Shown here: in pieces, positions 8,001 through 16,999 of the stretch
Layout of the letters: each line of letters opens with the position of its first letter
Position numbering within the stretch: the stretch's first letter is position 1
Origin: Lachnospiraceae bacterium
Lineage (GTDB): Bacteria > Bacillota > Clostridia > Lachnospirales > Lachnospiraceae
Direction: 5' to 3'
Length of the DNA stretch: 64,000 nucleotides
NCBI GenBank assembly: GCA_022845895.1
Contig: AP025573.1
Span: 1,460,501 to 1,524,500, forward strand
Position numbers and translations under genes: made by a program
Notes under the pieces: model-generated
Told to the model about the DNA's origin: nothing
Database searches by the model: none
Seen by the model: only the letters and a program-made list of their open reading frames with translations

Positions 8001-9284
8001 ATGAAAAAAGTAGCGCTGCATAATCTGGGATGCAAAGTCAATGCCTATGAGACAGAGGCGATGCAGGAACTTCTTAAGCAGCACGGATACGAGATAGTGC
8101 CGTTTGAAGAAGGGGCAGATATATACATTATCAATACATGTACTGTCACCAATATGGCTGACCGCAAATCAAGGCAGATGCTCCACCGGGCGAGGAAGAT
8201 GAACCCGGATGCAGTTGTCGTGGCCGCGGGGTGCTACGTGCAGGCACGGGGCGAGGAAGCGGACGACTGTATCGATGTCGTGATAGGAAATAACCGCAAG
8301 AAGGATCTGATACAGATCCTGAAGGAATACGAAGAAGGCAGATGGGAGACAGGAGAAGGCCTGGTGGACATCAGCCACACCGATGAGTATGAGGATCTGA
8401 ATCTGAGCAGCACCGCGGAACATACGAGGGCTTACATCAAAGTACAGGACGGGTGCAACCAGTTCTGCTCTTACTGCATCATACCGTACGCGAGAGGACG
8501 TGTCAGGAGCAGGAAACGGGAGAGCGTGCTGGCAGAAGTGAGGAGGCTTGCAGAAAGCGGCTATAAAGAGGTGGTGCTAACCGGGATACATCTCAGCTCC
8601 TATGGAGTGGACACGGGAGATACGCTTCTGGCGCTGGTCGAGGCTGTACATGAGACGGAGGGGCTCAGGCGTATACGGCTCGGCTCCCTGGAACCGAGGA
8701 TCATAACAGAGGAGCTTGTCCAGGCACTTGCCGGGCTTCCGAAATTCTGTCCCCACTTCCACCTGTCGCTGCAGAGCGGCTGCAATGACACGCTGAGGCG
8801 CATGAACCGCTGCTACACGGCAGAAGAGTATTATGAGAAATGTGCGATGCTTCGTAACTATTTCCATCATCCTGCACTGACGACGGATGTGATCGTCGGC
8901 TTTCCGGGCGAGACGGATGCAGAGTTTGAAGCGTCCAGGGCTTTCATCGACAAGGTGGATTTCTACGAGACACATGTATTCAAGTATTCCAGACGGGAAG
9001 GAACGAAGGCTGCCGCTATGGATAACCAGGTGCCGGATGAGGTAAAGGCTGCCCGGAGCAGCGTGCTGCTCGAACTGAGCCGCAGAAAACAGGCGGCATA
9101 TGAGGAAAGGCTCATAGGAACGACGGCAGAAGTGCTGGTGGAAGAAACTGTCATGCGCGGTGGGGAGCTTTATGTGACAGGACATACGAAGGAATATGTC
9201 AAAATTGGACGAAAAGGGTCAGAAAATCTTACGAATAAGGTCATAAATGTAGAAATTGAGAGCCCTTTGCAAATAATTCATTGA
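8001..9284 (+). CDS. mtaB: tRNA t6A37 methylthiotransferase MtaB
   Basis: Radical SAM enzyme that adds a methylthio group to t6A at position 37 of tRNAs, giving ms2t6A. The N-terminal UPF0004 domain supplies three cysteines (C11, C47, C78) for the auxiliary cluster. The radical SAM motif C152-x3-C156-x2-C159 follows, in GCNQFCSYC. A TRAM-like RNA-binding domain ends the 427-residue protein. The NLGCKVN start and RGRVRSR motif favour MtaB over MiaB or RimO. It heads the run to ireB and ruvX. Confidence 0.92.
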   Translation: MKKVALHNLGCKVNAYETEAMQELLKQHGYEIVPFEEGADIYIINTCTVTNMADRKSRQMLHRARKMNPDAVVVAAGCYVQARGEEADDCIDVVIGNNRKKDLIQILKEYEEGRWETGEGLVDISHTDEYEDLNLSSTAEHTRAYIKVQDGCNQFCSYCIIPYARGRVRSRKRESVLAEVRRLAESGYKEVVLTGIHLSSYGVDTGDTLLALVEAVHETEGLRRIRLGSLEPRIITEELVQALAGLPKFCPHFHLSLQSGCNDTLRRMNRCYTAEEYYEKCAMLRNYFHHPALTTDVIVGFPGETDAEFEASRAFIDKVDFYETHVFKYSRREGTKAAAMDNQVPDEVKAARSSVLLELSRRKQAAYEERLIGTTAEVLVEETVMRGGELYVTGHTKEYVKIGRKGSENLTNKVINVEIESPLQIIH

Positions 9285-9341
9285 ATTTTCGGGTGCTATG
9301 GTTTAGAATGAAATAGAAGTATTTTTGGAGGACGTGAGTAT

Positions 9342-9605
9342 ATGAAGGATTTAAGCAACACCCAGTTTTTTCAGGTAGAAAGCGGTCCACAGATTCAAGC
9401 AAAAGATATTCTTGAGATTGTGTACAAAGCATTAAGTGAAAAAGGTTATAATCCGGTCAATCAGATCGTTGGATATATTATGTCAGGAGACCCGACATAT
9501 ATAACAAGCCATAACGGTGCGAGAAGCCTGATTATGAAGATGGAACGGGACGAACTCGTAGAAGAGATGCTTAAGACGTATATCGAGCACAACGGATGGG
9601 TATAA
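9342..9605 (+). CDS. ireB: IreB family regulatory phosphoprotein
   Basis: An 87-residue DUF965 protein with the family's start (NTQFFQVE) and the [18 protein letters not shown] core. In Enterococcus, IreB is phosphorylated by the PASTA kinase IreK and negatively regulates cephalosporin resistance; the family lies next to ruvX in many Firmicutes, as here. The threonine-rich N-terminus that carries the phosphosites in Enterococcus is shorter here (only T7 is obvious). Its stop codon overlaps the ruvX start (TAATG), indicating translational coupling. Confidence 0.92.
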   Translation: MKDLSNTQFFQVESGPQIQAKDILEIVYKALSEKGYNPVNQIVGYIMSGDPTYITSHNGARSLIMKMERDELVEEMLKTYIEHNGWV

Positions 9606-10042
9606 TGTCTATGAGAATTATGGGACTGGATTACGGCGAGAAGACGGTCGGCGTGGCTGTCAGCGACCCCTTGGGGCTTACGGCCCAGGGTATTGAGACG
9701 ATTTTTCGCAAGGAAGAGAACAAGCTGCGCAGGACATGTGCCCGGATAGAGGAGCTTATCCGAGAGTATGAAGTGGAGCGTATCGTGCTTGGGCTTCCGA
9801 AGCATATGAATAATGATATTGGAAAACGTGCGGAACAGTCATTGAAGTTTGGTGAGATGCTTAAAAAGCGGACCGGCCTTGAGGTCGTGATGTGGGATGA
9901 GCGTCTGACTACGGTAGAAGCGGAACGGACTTTAATTGAAAATAAGGTAAGACGTGAGGACCGCAAGAAGTATATCGATAAGATTGCGGCTGTTTTTATA
10001 TTGCAGGGATATCTGGATTCCATATATGTGGGACAAGAATAG
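9605..10042 (+). CDS. ruvX: RuvX/YqgF pre-16S rRNA nuclease family protein
   Basis: RNase H-fold protein, historically called a putative Holliday junction resolvase and more recently linked to 16S rRNA 5' maturation. The first strand [16 protein letters not shown] holds the first catalytic aspartate; WDERLTT and the late [14 protein letters not shown] segment provide the other acidic residues. The ATG at 9605 overlaps the ireB stop; an in-frame ATG at 9596 lies inside ireB and lacks a site. Product 145 aa, normal for the family. Confidence 0.92.
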   Translation: MSMRIMGLDYGEKTVGVAVSDPLGLTAQGIETIFRKEENKLRRTCARIEELIREYEVERIVLGLPKHMNNDIGKRAEQSLKFGEMLKKRTGLEVVMWDERLTTVEAERTLIENKVRREDRKKYIDKIAAVFILQGYLDSIYVGQE

Positions 10043-10060
10043 TCTGTGTGAGGTGTTTTT

Positions 10061-10321
10061 ATGGAGAAAATCAAGTTCATGTCTGAAGAAATGCAGGAAG
10101 AAGCAGAATTTTTCGTGCTGGAGCAGACAAAAGTCAATGGAGTTTCATACATTCTTGTGACTGATTCGGAAGAAGATGATGCAGAATGTCTGATATTAAA
10201 AGATACATCAGAGGAAGACGGTTCAGACAGCATCTATGAAATCGTAGAAGATGATGTGGAGATTGGCGCTGTATCAAAAGTGTTTGAGGAGCTGCTGGAG
10301 GATGTTGTTATTGAAAGGTAG
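10061..10321 (+). CDS. DUF1292 protein
   Basis: An 86-residue acidic protein of the DUF1292 (YrzB) family, recognised by the alternation of short beta strands and acidic turns, such as YILVTDSEEDDAECLILKD. The family is almost always found in the ireB-ruvX-DUF1292-fur order seen here. No catalytic motif is visible and its function is not known; the acidity suggests a small soluble binding protein. Six bases separate it from the fur-type gene. Confidence 0.85.
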   Translation: MEKIKFMSEEMQEEAEFFVLEQTKVNGVSYILVTDSEEDDAECLILKDTSEEDGSDSIYEIVEDDVEIGAVSKVFEELLEDVVIER

Positions 10322-10327
10322 TATACT

Positions 10328-10807
10328 ATGTCAGTCAGTCAAGAGAAATTTAAGGAATTACTGAAAGAAAAGGGTCTTAAGGTAACCAATCAAAGGTTGC
10401 TTGTATTAGAGGTGCTCGCAGAACATCGTGATAAACACATGGCTGCGGAAGACATTTACGAACTGGTGAAGGAAGACTATCCTGATATAGGATTGGCGAC
10501 TATTTACCGGACAGTGCAGTTGTTGCTGGAAATGCAATTGGTGGATCGTATCAATCTGGATGATGGATGTGCGCGTTATGAAATTGGCGAGCTTTTTCTC
10601 GGGGAAGCCAAACATCACCATCATCACCTGATATGCAAGACTTGTGGAAAGGTACTGCCCTTCAAAGATGACCTTCTGGAAGAACTGGAGGGCCATATAG
10701 AAGAGGCGACGGGATTTCACGTGTTAGACCACGAATTAAAGTTCTATGGACAATGCAAAGAATGCCTGGAGAGGCAAAATAGTACGGAAAAGCACGTGGA
10801 GGTGTAA
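10328..10807 (+). CDS. Fur-family metalloregulator
   Basis: Ferric-uptake-family transcription factor of 159 aa. The winged helix covers about residues 10-85, with the recognition helix in LATIYRTVQLL. The dimerisation domain has a natural run of five histidines (96-100), a metal-site hallmark, and two CxxC pairs (from C103 and near 143) for the structural zinc. Sequence alone does not decide between Fur, PerR and Zur. AT-rich dyads upstream of the flavin reductase-rubredoxin gene at 48.5 kb are possible targets. Closely follows DUF1292. Confidence 0.9.
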   Translation: MSVSQEKFKELLKEKGLKVTNQRLLVLEVLAEHRDKHMAAEDIYELVKEDYPDIGLATIYRTVQLLLEMQLVDRINLDDGCARYEIGELFLGEAKHHHHHLICKTCGKVLPFKDDLLEELEGHIEEATGFHVLDHELKFYGQCKECLERQNSTEKHVEV

Positions 10808-10809
10808 AT

Positions 10810-12477
10810 TTGAAAAAAGAAAACAATGGAAAACTGCGTATCATTCCACTCGGAGGATTGGAAAAGATTGGAATGAACATTACTGCCTTTGAGTATGAAG
10901 ACAGTATTATTGTCGTGGACTGCGGTCTGGCATTCCCGGAGGATGACATGCTCGGAATCGATCTCGTCATCCCGGATGTCACTTATCTGAAAGACAATAT
11001 CCAGAAAGTGAAGGGATTCGTAATCACCCATGGCCATGAGGACCATATCGGTGCGCTGTCTTATGTATTGAAGGAGATGAATCTTCCGATATATGCGACG
11101 AAGCTTACGATGGGGATTATAGAGAAGAAGTTTACAGAGCACAACCTGCTCAGAAGCACGAGAAGAAAAGTGGTGAAGCACGGACAGTCCATCAACCTTG
11201 GACAGTTCAGGATTGAATTTATCAAGACGAACCACAGCATCCAGGATGCGGCGGCTCTGGCGATATACTCACCGGCCGGCATCGTGGTGCACACCGGCGA
11301 CTTTAAGGTGGATTATACGCCGGTGTTCGGCGATGCCATCGACCTGCAGCGGTTTGCGGAGATTGGAAAGAAAGGCGTGCTGGCGCTCATGTCAGACAGC
11401 ACGAATGCAGAGCGGCCTGGATTTACCCAGTCTGAGCGCACGGTGGGACATGCCTTTGACCATATATTTGCGGAGCACCAGAATACGAGGATAATCATAG
11501 CCACGTTTGCATCCAATGTAGACCGTGTGCAGCAGATTATCAATTCGGCTTGCAAGTATGACAGGAAGGTCGTGGTGGAAGGCCGCAGCATGGTCAATAT
11601 CATCGCTGTCGCCCAGGAGCTAGGCTACTTGAGCGTGCCGGACAAGACGCTCATAGAGATCGACCAGCTTCGCAACTATCCGCCTGAGAAGACGGTCCTC
11701 ATCACGACAGGAAGCCAGGGAGAGTCCATGGCGGCACTGTCCAGGATGGCGGCGGACGTGCACAAGAAAGTGACGATCATGCCGGGAGATACGGTAATCT
11801 TCAGTTCGAATCCGATACCGGGTAATGAGAAGTCCGTATCAAAGGTCATCAATGAACTGTCCGCTAAAGGTGCCAATGTCATCTTCCAGGATGCCCATGT
11901 ATCGGGACATGCCTGCCAGGAAGAGCTGAAGCTTATATATTCGCTCGTAAAACCAAAATATGCAATTCCGGTGCACGGCGAGTACCGCCATCTGAAAGCA
12001 AATGCGGCGATAGCCCAGACGCTCGGTATCCCGAAGGACAACATCTTTATCCTGCAGTCAGGTGAGGTGCTTGAGCTGAACAGCAAAGAAGCCAAAGTGG
12101 CGGATAAGGTTCATACAGGCGAGATTCTCGTGGACGGCCTTGGAGTAGGTGATGTAGGCAACATCGTGCTCCGTGACAGGCAGCATCTGGCGGAGGATGG
12201 TATCCTCATCGTAGTGCTGACACTGGAAAAAGGAAGCAATCAGCTGATGGCCGGACCGGATATCGTATCCCGCGGCTTCGTGTATGTGCGTGAGTCGGAA
12301 AAGCTAATGGAAGAGGCGAGAAAAGTAGTAACCAATGCGGTAGAGGACTGCCTGGCACATCAGAAGAATGCGGACTGGAGCAAGATTAAGCTTGTAATCC
12401 GCGATACGATGAATGAATATATCTGGAAGAAAACAAAGAGAAGGCCGATGATACTTCCGATTATAATGGATGTATAA
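10810..12477 (+). CDS. rnj: Ribonuclease J
   Basis: Metallo-beta-lactamase-fold ribonuclease with 5'-3' exonuclease and endonuclease activity in mRNA decay and rRNA processing. The start is a TTG at 10810, three bases after the fur stop and preceded by GGAGGTG. The zinc motif is H74-x-H76-x-D78-H79 in THGHEDHIG; the beta-CASP part contains the family's SGHACQEE and PVHGEYRHL motifs. Length 555 aa is that of RNase J1/J2. Only one RNase J is present in the window, so J1 or J2 cannot be chosen. Confidence 0.93.
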   Translation: MKKENNGKLRIIPLGGLEKIGMNITAFEYEDSIIVVDCGLAFPEDDMLGIDLVIPDVTYLKDNIQKVKGFVITHGHEDHIGALSYVLKEMNLPIYATKLTMGIIEKKFTEHNLLRSTRRKVVKHGQSINLGQFRIEFIKTNHSIQDAAALAIYSPAGIVVHTGDFKVDYTPVFGDAIDLQRFAEIGKKGVLALMSDSTNAERPGFTQSERTVGHAFDHIFAEHQNTRIIIATFASNVDRVQQIINSACKYDRKVVVEGRSMVNIIAVAQELGYLSVPDKTLIEIDQLRNYPPEKTVLITTGSQGESMAALSRMAADVHKKVTIMPGDTVIFSSNPIPGNEKSVSKVINELSAKGANVIFQDAHVSGHACQEELKLIYSLVKPKYAIPVHGEYRHLKANAAIAQTLGIPKDNIFILQSGEVLELNSKEAKVADKVHTGEILVDGLGVGDVGNIVLRDRQHLAEDGILIVVLTLEKGSNQLMAGPDIVSRGFVYVRESEKLMEEARKVVTNAVEDCLAHQKNADWSKIKLVIRDTMNEYIWKKTKRRPMILPIIMDV

Positions 12478-12484
12478 AGTGTGT

Positions 12485-12523
12485 TTTGGGACGTGATCTT
12501 ATTCAAAAGGGTTACGTCCCAAA
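12485..12523 (+). repeat. Inverted repeat between rnj and trmR
   Basis: TTTGGGACGT at 12485-12494 is perfectly complementary to ACGTCCCAAA at 12514-12523 (10 bp, 19-base loop). No T-tract follows, so it is a weak terminator at best. Confidence 0.55.
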
Positions 12524-12567
12524 TTGATCTTTGTGGTGTACCAGAATGGATGAAGGGGTGTACCTGA

Positions 12568-13236
12568 ATGATTGTCGACGAACGTATGGTTACGTATATC
12601 CGCAGCCTGGAGATGCCGGAAGCGCCGCTGCTGGAAGAGATTGAACAGGAGGCTGTGGATACTTTCGTACCGATTATACGGAAGGAGACGCAGAGCTTCC
12701 TGAAAGTGATTATTACTATGTGCCGGCCGAAGCGGATACTTGAAGTGGGTACGGCAGTAGGATTCTCTGCGCTTCTCATGAGCAAGTATGCGCCTGAGGA
12801 TTGCCATATTACGACCATAGAGAACTATAAGAAGCGGATTCCGATTGCACGCGGCAATTTCAGGCGTGCAGGACAGGAGAATAGGATAACGCTGATAGAA
12901 GGAGATGCCCTGGAGGTTATGAGGGGGCTTGAGGGCCCGTTTGATTTTATTTTTATGGATGCGGCAAAAGGGCAGTACATCTATTATATGCCGGAGGCTC
13001 TCCGTCTGCTTACAGACGGGGGAGTCCTGATGTCCGATAATGTATTGCAGGACGGCGATATCATCGAGTCGCGGTTCGCGGTGGAGAGGCGCAACCGTAC
13101 GATTCACAGCCGCATGCGGGAATATTTATATGAATTAAAACATAGAGAAGATTTGCTCACATCAATCCTCCCTCTTGGGGACGGTGTGGCGCTGAGCATA
13201 AAACGAGGAGAGAAGAAAGATGGCCAGACATCCTGA
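12568..13236 (+). CDS. trmR: tRNA 5-hydroxyuridine methyltransferase TrmR
   Basis: Class I SAM methyltransferase of the O-methyltransferase family 3 (YrrM type), 222 aa. The SAM site is VGTAVGFSALLM near residue 57, followed by the acidic ENYKK end of strand 2 and the metal-binding FIFMDAAKGQY and MSDNVL motifs. B. subtilis TrmR makes mo5U34 from ho5U34 in tRNAs. The next gene, overlapping by 17 bases, is the U32 protein expected to make ho5U, which strongly supports this role over a generic catechol methyltransferase. Confidence 0.88.
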   Translation: MIVDERMVTYIRSLEMPEAPLLEEIEQEAVDTFVPIIRKETQSFLKVIITMCRPKRILEVGTAVGFSALLMSKYAPEDCHITTIENYKKRIPIARGNFRRAGQENRITLIEGDALEVMRGLEGPFDFIFMDAAKGQYIYYMPEALRLLTDGGVLMSDNVLQDGDIIESRFAVERRNRTIHSRMREYLYELKHREDLLTSILPLGDGVALSIKRGEKKDGQTS

Positions 13237-14446
13237 ATTGTTGATTCCGGCGAGCAGCCTGGAAGTGTTGAAGACAGCAGTAATATTTGGAGCGGATGCG
13301 GTGTACATCGGAGGTGAAGCCTTTGGACTCAGGGCCAAGGCAAAGAATTTCTCCATGGAAGACATGAGAGAGGGAATCTGTTTCGCCCACGCCCACGATG
13401 TAAAAGTATACGTGACGGCTAATATACTCGCACATAATGAGGATCTGCCCGGAGTGCGGGAATATTTTAAAGAACTGAAGGAAATAGGTCCGGATGCATT
13501 CATTATCGCCGACCCTGCGGTCTTTGAAATCGCAGGCGAGATATGTCCTGAGATTGAGCGGCATATAAGTACGCAGGCGAACAACACGAATTACGGCACG
13601 TATCTGTTCTGGTGGAAACAGGGGGCGAAGCGTGTCGTGTCGGCACGAGAGCTATCCCTGGCTGAAATCAAAGAGATACGGGAACATATCCCAGAAGAGA
13701 TGGAGATAGAGAGCTTCGTGCACGGGGCAATGTGCATCTCTTATTCCGGCCGCTGCCTTCTGAGTAATTATTTTACAGGGCGGGACGCCAACAGGGGAGC
13801 CTGTACACATCCGTGCCGGTGGAAATATTCTATCGTGGAGGAGACGCGTCCGGGCGAGTATATGCCTGTGTATGAAAATGAGCGGGGCACGTACATTTTC
13901 AATTCCAAAGATCTGTGCATGATTGAACATATCCCGGAATTGATCGATGCCGGCATCGACAGCCTTAAGATAGAAGGCCGGATGAAAACAGCGCTGTATG
14001 TTGCCACGGTAGCCCGGACCTACCGGAAAGCGCTCGACGATTATGCGGAGGATCCTAAGCTGTACCGGAAAAACATGCCATGGTATCTTGACCAGATATC
14101 CAACTGCACGTACCGGCAGTTTACGACCGGGTTCTATTTCGGCAAACCGGGCGATGAGAGCCAGATATACGACAGCAACACTTATGTGAAGGAATATACG
14201 TATCTTGGCATCATCAGCGGCGGGAAGGACGGGATGTACCGTATTGAGCAGCGGAACAAATTCTCTGTAGGCGAGGTGGTTGAGATTATGAAGCCGAACG
14301 GGGAAAATGTGGAGGTAACGGTCAGGCGGCTTGTAGATGAAGAGGGAAATGAACAGGAAAGTGCGCCGCATCCCAAACAGGTGCTGTACGTGGACTTGGG
14401 AAGCAGAGCAGATATGTATGACATATTAAGAAGAGCAGAACCATAA
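13220..14446 (+). CDS. trhP: U32-family tRNA hydroxylation protein TrhP
   Basis: Peptidase-U32-family protein of 408 aa, now known in related forms to act on RNA: TrhP uses prephenate-dependent hydroxylation of U34 in tRNA. It begins PELLIPASSLEVLKTAV and has the U32 signature ESFVHGAMCISYSGRC near residue 165, then cysteines at GACTHPCRW that belong to the Fe-S-binding group of the family. It overlaps trmR by 17 bases, matching the yrrM-yrrN-yrrO order of Bacillus. A second, shorter subunit (TrhP1/YrrN) is not seen here. Confidence 0.88.
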   Translation: MARHPELLIPASSLEVLKTAVIFGADAVYIGGEAFGLRAKAKNFSMEDMREGICFAHAHDVKVYVTANILAHNEDLPGVREYFKELKEIGPDAFIIADPAVFEIAGEICPEIERHISTQANNTNYGTYLFWWKQGAKRVVSARELSLAEIKEIREHIPEEMEIESFVHGAMCISYSGRCLLSNYFTGRDANRGACTHPCRWKYSIVEETRPGEYMPVYENERGTYIFNSKDLCMIEHIPELIDAGIDSLKIEGRMKTALYVATVARTYRKALDDYAEDPKLYRKNMPWYLDQISNCTYRQFTTGFYFGKPGDESQIYDSNTYVKEYTYLGIISGGKDGMYRIEQRNKFSVGEVVEIMKPNGENVEVTVRRLVDEEGNEQESAPHPKQVLYVDLGSRADMYDILRRAEP

Positions 14447-14466
14447 GAAGTAAATCTGTATCGCCG

Positions 14467-14504
14467 GCCCGTCTTATAGGGATTCCCTATAAGACGGGCT
14501 TTTT
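14467..14504 (+). terminator. Intrinsic terminator after trhP
   Basis: GCCCGTCTTATAGG (14467-14480) pairs with CCTATAAGACGGGC (14486-14499) and is followed by five T residues. Confidence 0.9.
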
Positions 14505-14606
14505 ATTTACCTTTTTTATTGGCGGCATTTGACGTGCGGTGATAGGATAACTGTAGGATGCATTTACATTCTGATTAAAATCGAGTGAGAACCATAGGAG
14601 GACAAG

Positions 14607-15758
14607 ATGGAGATAATCAAGGAATTGCCGGAAGTATTTGAGGAATTTGCCGAACAGCGTAAAAATTCTTTCCTGGGTGTGAAGGAGCTGAAGGATAAAG
14701 GCGTGCCGATCGTAGGCGCCTATTGTACATATTTTCCACAGGAAATCGCCATGGCGATGGGGGCTGCAACCGTGGGCCTGTGCTCCACGTCAGATGAGAC
14801 GATACCAGAGGCGGAGAAGGACCTGCCGAAGAACTTATGTCCGCTCATCAAGTCCAGCTATGGATTTGCGAAGACGGATAAATGTCCCTTCTTTTACTTC
14901 TCTGATGTAGTCGTTGGTGAGACGACGTGCGACGGCAAGAAGAAAATGTATGAATACATGAAAGAATTCAAGGACGTGTTCTTGATGGAACTGCCAAATA
15001 CCCAGGGGGAGGAAGCGCTTAAGCTGTGGAAAAGCGAGATTGTCCGGTTCAAAGAATATCTGGAAGCGAAGTTCGAGACAGAGATAACAGAAGAGCAGAT
15101 TCGGGATGCGGTGAAGGTGAACAACGCCGGAAGGCGTTCTCTGAAGAAGCTCTATGAAGTGATGAAGAACGATCCTGCTCCCATAAAAGGCCAGGACTTG
15201 TTCAAGGTCCTGTACGGCAGTACCTTCAAGTTCGACCGCGCCGCCATTCCGGGCGAGGTGGACGCATTGGTGGATAAAATCAATAAAGAATACGCAGAAG
15301 GCAAGATGGAAGAGAAGAAGCCACGTATCCTCGTGACCGGATGTCCGATAGGCGGCGCGTCTGAAAAGGTGATTAAGGCGATTGAGGAAAACGGAGGAAT
15401 CGTAGTGACATATGAGAACTGTACCGGTGCGAAGTCCATCGATAAGCTCGTCGACGAGGACAATCCGGATATCTACGATGCACTGGCCAGAAGATATCTG
15501 AATATCGGATGCTCTGTCATGACGCCAAATCCAAACCGTCTGGAACTCCTTGGAAGGCTCATCGATGAATACAGAGTCGACGGCGTGGTGGAGATGGTGC
15601 TCCAGGCCTGCCATACATACAATGTAGAGACGCTCGGCATCAGAAGGTTCGTAAATGAAAAGAAGAACATACCATATATCAGCGTAGAGACAGACTATTC
15701 ACAGGCAGATATCGGCCAGCTGAATACGAGAATCGCGGCATTTATCGAAATGCTGTAG
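14607..15758 (+). CDS. 2-hydroxyacyl-CoA dehydratase-family (double-cubane cluster) protein
   Basis: A 383-residue member of the HgdB/HgdC/FldBC fold (YjiM type). Conserved cysteines appear in GAYCTYFPQE, KTDKCPFF and GETTCDGKK in the N-terminal half, and in TGCPIGG, YENCTGA and QACHTYN in the C-terminal half, enough for Fe-S ligation. Single-subunit homologues, the double-cubane proteins, reduce small molecules such as acetylene in vitro, and their physiological substrates are unclear. The BadF/HgdC-type ATPase activator usually next to it is absent. Own ribosome site AGGAGG; flanked by terminators, hence monocistronic. Confidence 0.85.
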   Translation: MEIIKELPEVFEEFAEQRKNSFLGVKELKDKGVPIVGAYCTYFPQEIAMAMGAATVGLCSTSDETIPEAEKDLPKNLCPLIKSSYGFAKTDKCPFFYFSDVVVGETTCDGKKKMYEYMKEFKDVFLMELPNTQGEEALKLWKSEIVRFKEYLEAKFETEITEEQIRDAVKVNNAGRRSLKKLYEVMKNDPAPIKGQDLFKVLYGSTFKFDRAAIPGEVDALVDKINKEYAEGKMEEKKPRILVTGCPIGGASEKVIKAIEENGGIVVTYENCTGAKSIDKLVDEDNPDIYDALARRYLNIGCSVMTPNPNRLELLGRLIDEYRVDGVVEMVLQACHTYNVETLGIRRFVNEKKNIPYISVETDYSQADIGQLNTRIAAFIEML

Positions 15759-15777
15759 ACATGATAGGAAATGGAAA

Positions 15778-15799
15778 GACCGCCCGCAGGCGGTCTTTT
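15778..15799 (+). terminator. Intrinsic terminator after the dehydratase-like gene
   Basis: GACCGCC (15778-15784) pairs with GGCGGTC (15789-15795) around a 4-base loop, with A and T runs on both sides, so it could act in both directions between the convergent genes. Confidence 0.85.
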
Positions 15800-15826
15800 A
15801 AAATGTCTGAATATTGTATGAATTTT

Positions 15827-15870
15827 GAAAGGGGTCAGACCCCTGTGGCGACAGGGGTCTGACCCCTTTC
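15827..15870. repeat. GGGGTCAGACCCC-family palindromic hairpin, copy 2
   Basis: Arms of 19 bases (15827-15845 and 15852-15870), identical to copy 1, with a different 6-base loop. It overlaps the 3' end of the minus-strand PfoR-like gene, whose last codons and stop lie inside it. Confidence 0.9.
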
Positions 15871-16884
15871 GTCATTTGCAGGAACAGCCGGGACTTTTAT
15901 TTTCTGACGAAAGACCCTGCTGCCGACGATGCCGGCCAGACATCCGCCGATGACAGCGAATGCTAGAGCACCGATGACATGTGTAGCAGGATTGAATGCG
16001 AACGGCGCTAAAAGTCCCGGAATCGGGGATGCTGTCCCTGGTGCATTATTCACAATATGGAACACTGCTGCTGATATCCCGGCGAATCCTCCGCCGAAGA
16101 AATTAGAGCAGTAGATAGGAAGCGGATTGGATGTTATGATATCTGCCTGTGTGAGCGGTTCCAGCATGACGGCTATGACATTGCTCCTGTCTCCAAGCTT
16201 CAGCCGGGAGAAGATAAGCCCGTTGGTGAAAGAGCCTCCTACGCATGCAATGGCGGCTATGCCCATCGCCAGCCCGTCAAGGCCGAGCATGGCAGTCAGC
16301 GCCATGGAACTCAGAGGTGATGTGCATATCATCTTAATGATGCCGCCAAGCAGGAATCCCATGACGATGGGAGACTGTTCCGTTGCGGCGGATATCGTGC
16401 CGCCGATAGTGGAAAGGACTGTGTTGACGGCAGGGTTGACGGCCATGACGATGAGGCGGGCGGCAGGTGCGATCAGGAGCGCGCCCCCGATAAGGTTCAG
16501 CCCTTCCGGCAGCTTCTTTTCAATAACCGGGGCTATGAGTCCGATTATATAGCCCGCAATAAATCCAGGAAGGATGCCGTATCCTCCGACGGCAACGCCG
16601 GCGACGATAGCAAGCACAGGATTGGCCCCCATGCAGATTGGTACCATAGCGGCAGCGGCGACACCGCCCAGCCCTCCGGCTGTCTCTCCAAGGCTGCGGA
16701 AAAAGTCCAGGCCGAGCAGATCGCCGGTGATATATTTATGTACGGCTTCTACGAGAAACGTGGCGATAGCGGCATTGGCCATGCCAGACATGGCGAGTTG
16801 CCCCTTAGGCATCTTCAGGCTGAAGAGCGAGAAACCGGCAAGAGTGACGAGCAATAAACCTATTCCCGATGCGATTGTAAACAT
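15835..16884 (-). CDS. PTS EIIC_2 / PfoR-like membrane protein
   Basis: A hydrophobic protein of 349 aa with about nine to ten membrane segments, rich in glycine and alanine, with the GGALLIAPAARLIVMAVNP and LEPLTQADIITSNPLPIY motifs of the PTS_EIIC_2 family, which includes PfoR of C. perfringens. Family members are called PTS IIC-like, but no EIIA or EIIB partner lies nearby, so the substrate and even transport are uncertain. The last codons (about ERGQTPVATGV) and the stop are supplied by the palindromic repeat. The two-component system upstream on the same strand may control it. Confidence 0.8.
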   Translation of the reverse strand: MFTIASGIGLLLVTLAGFSLFSLKMPKGQLAMSGMANAAIATFLVEAVHKYITGDLLGLDFFRSLGETAGGLGGVAAAAMVPICMGANPVLAIVAGVAVGGYGILPGFIAGYIIGLIAPVIEKKLPEGLNLIGGALLIAPAARLIVMAVNPAVNTVLSTIGGTISAATEQSPIVMGFLLGGIIKMICTSPLSSMALTAMLGLDGLAMGIAAIACVGGSFTNGLIFSRLKLGDRSNVIAVMLEPLTQADIITSNPLPIYCSNFFGGGFAGISAAVFHIVNNAPGTASPIPGLLAPFAFNPATHVIGALAFAVIGGCLAGIVGSRVFRQKIKVPAVPANDERGQTPVATGV

Positions 16885-16999
16885 ACTTTTTACCTCTCAA
16901 TTCGTAATGATGATTTCATTTATAATTCCGTTCTCTTATTGATGAAACCAATATACAAGCCGGGTTTCAAAAAGTTACAGATGGTATCAAAATTGACAT

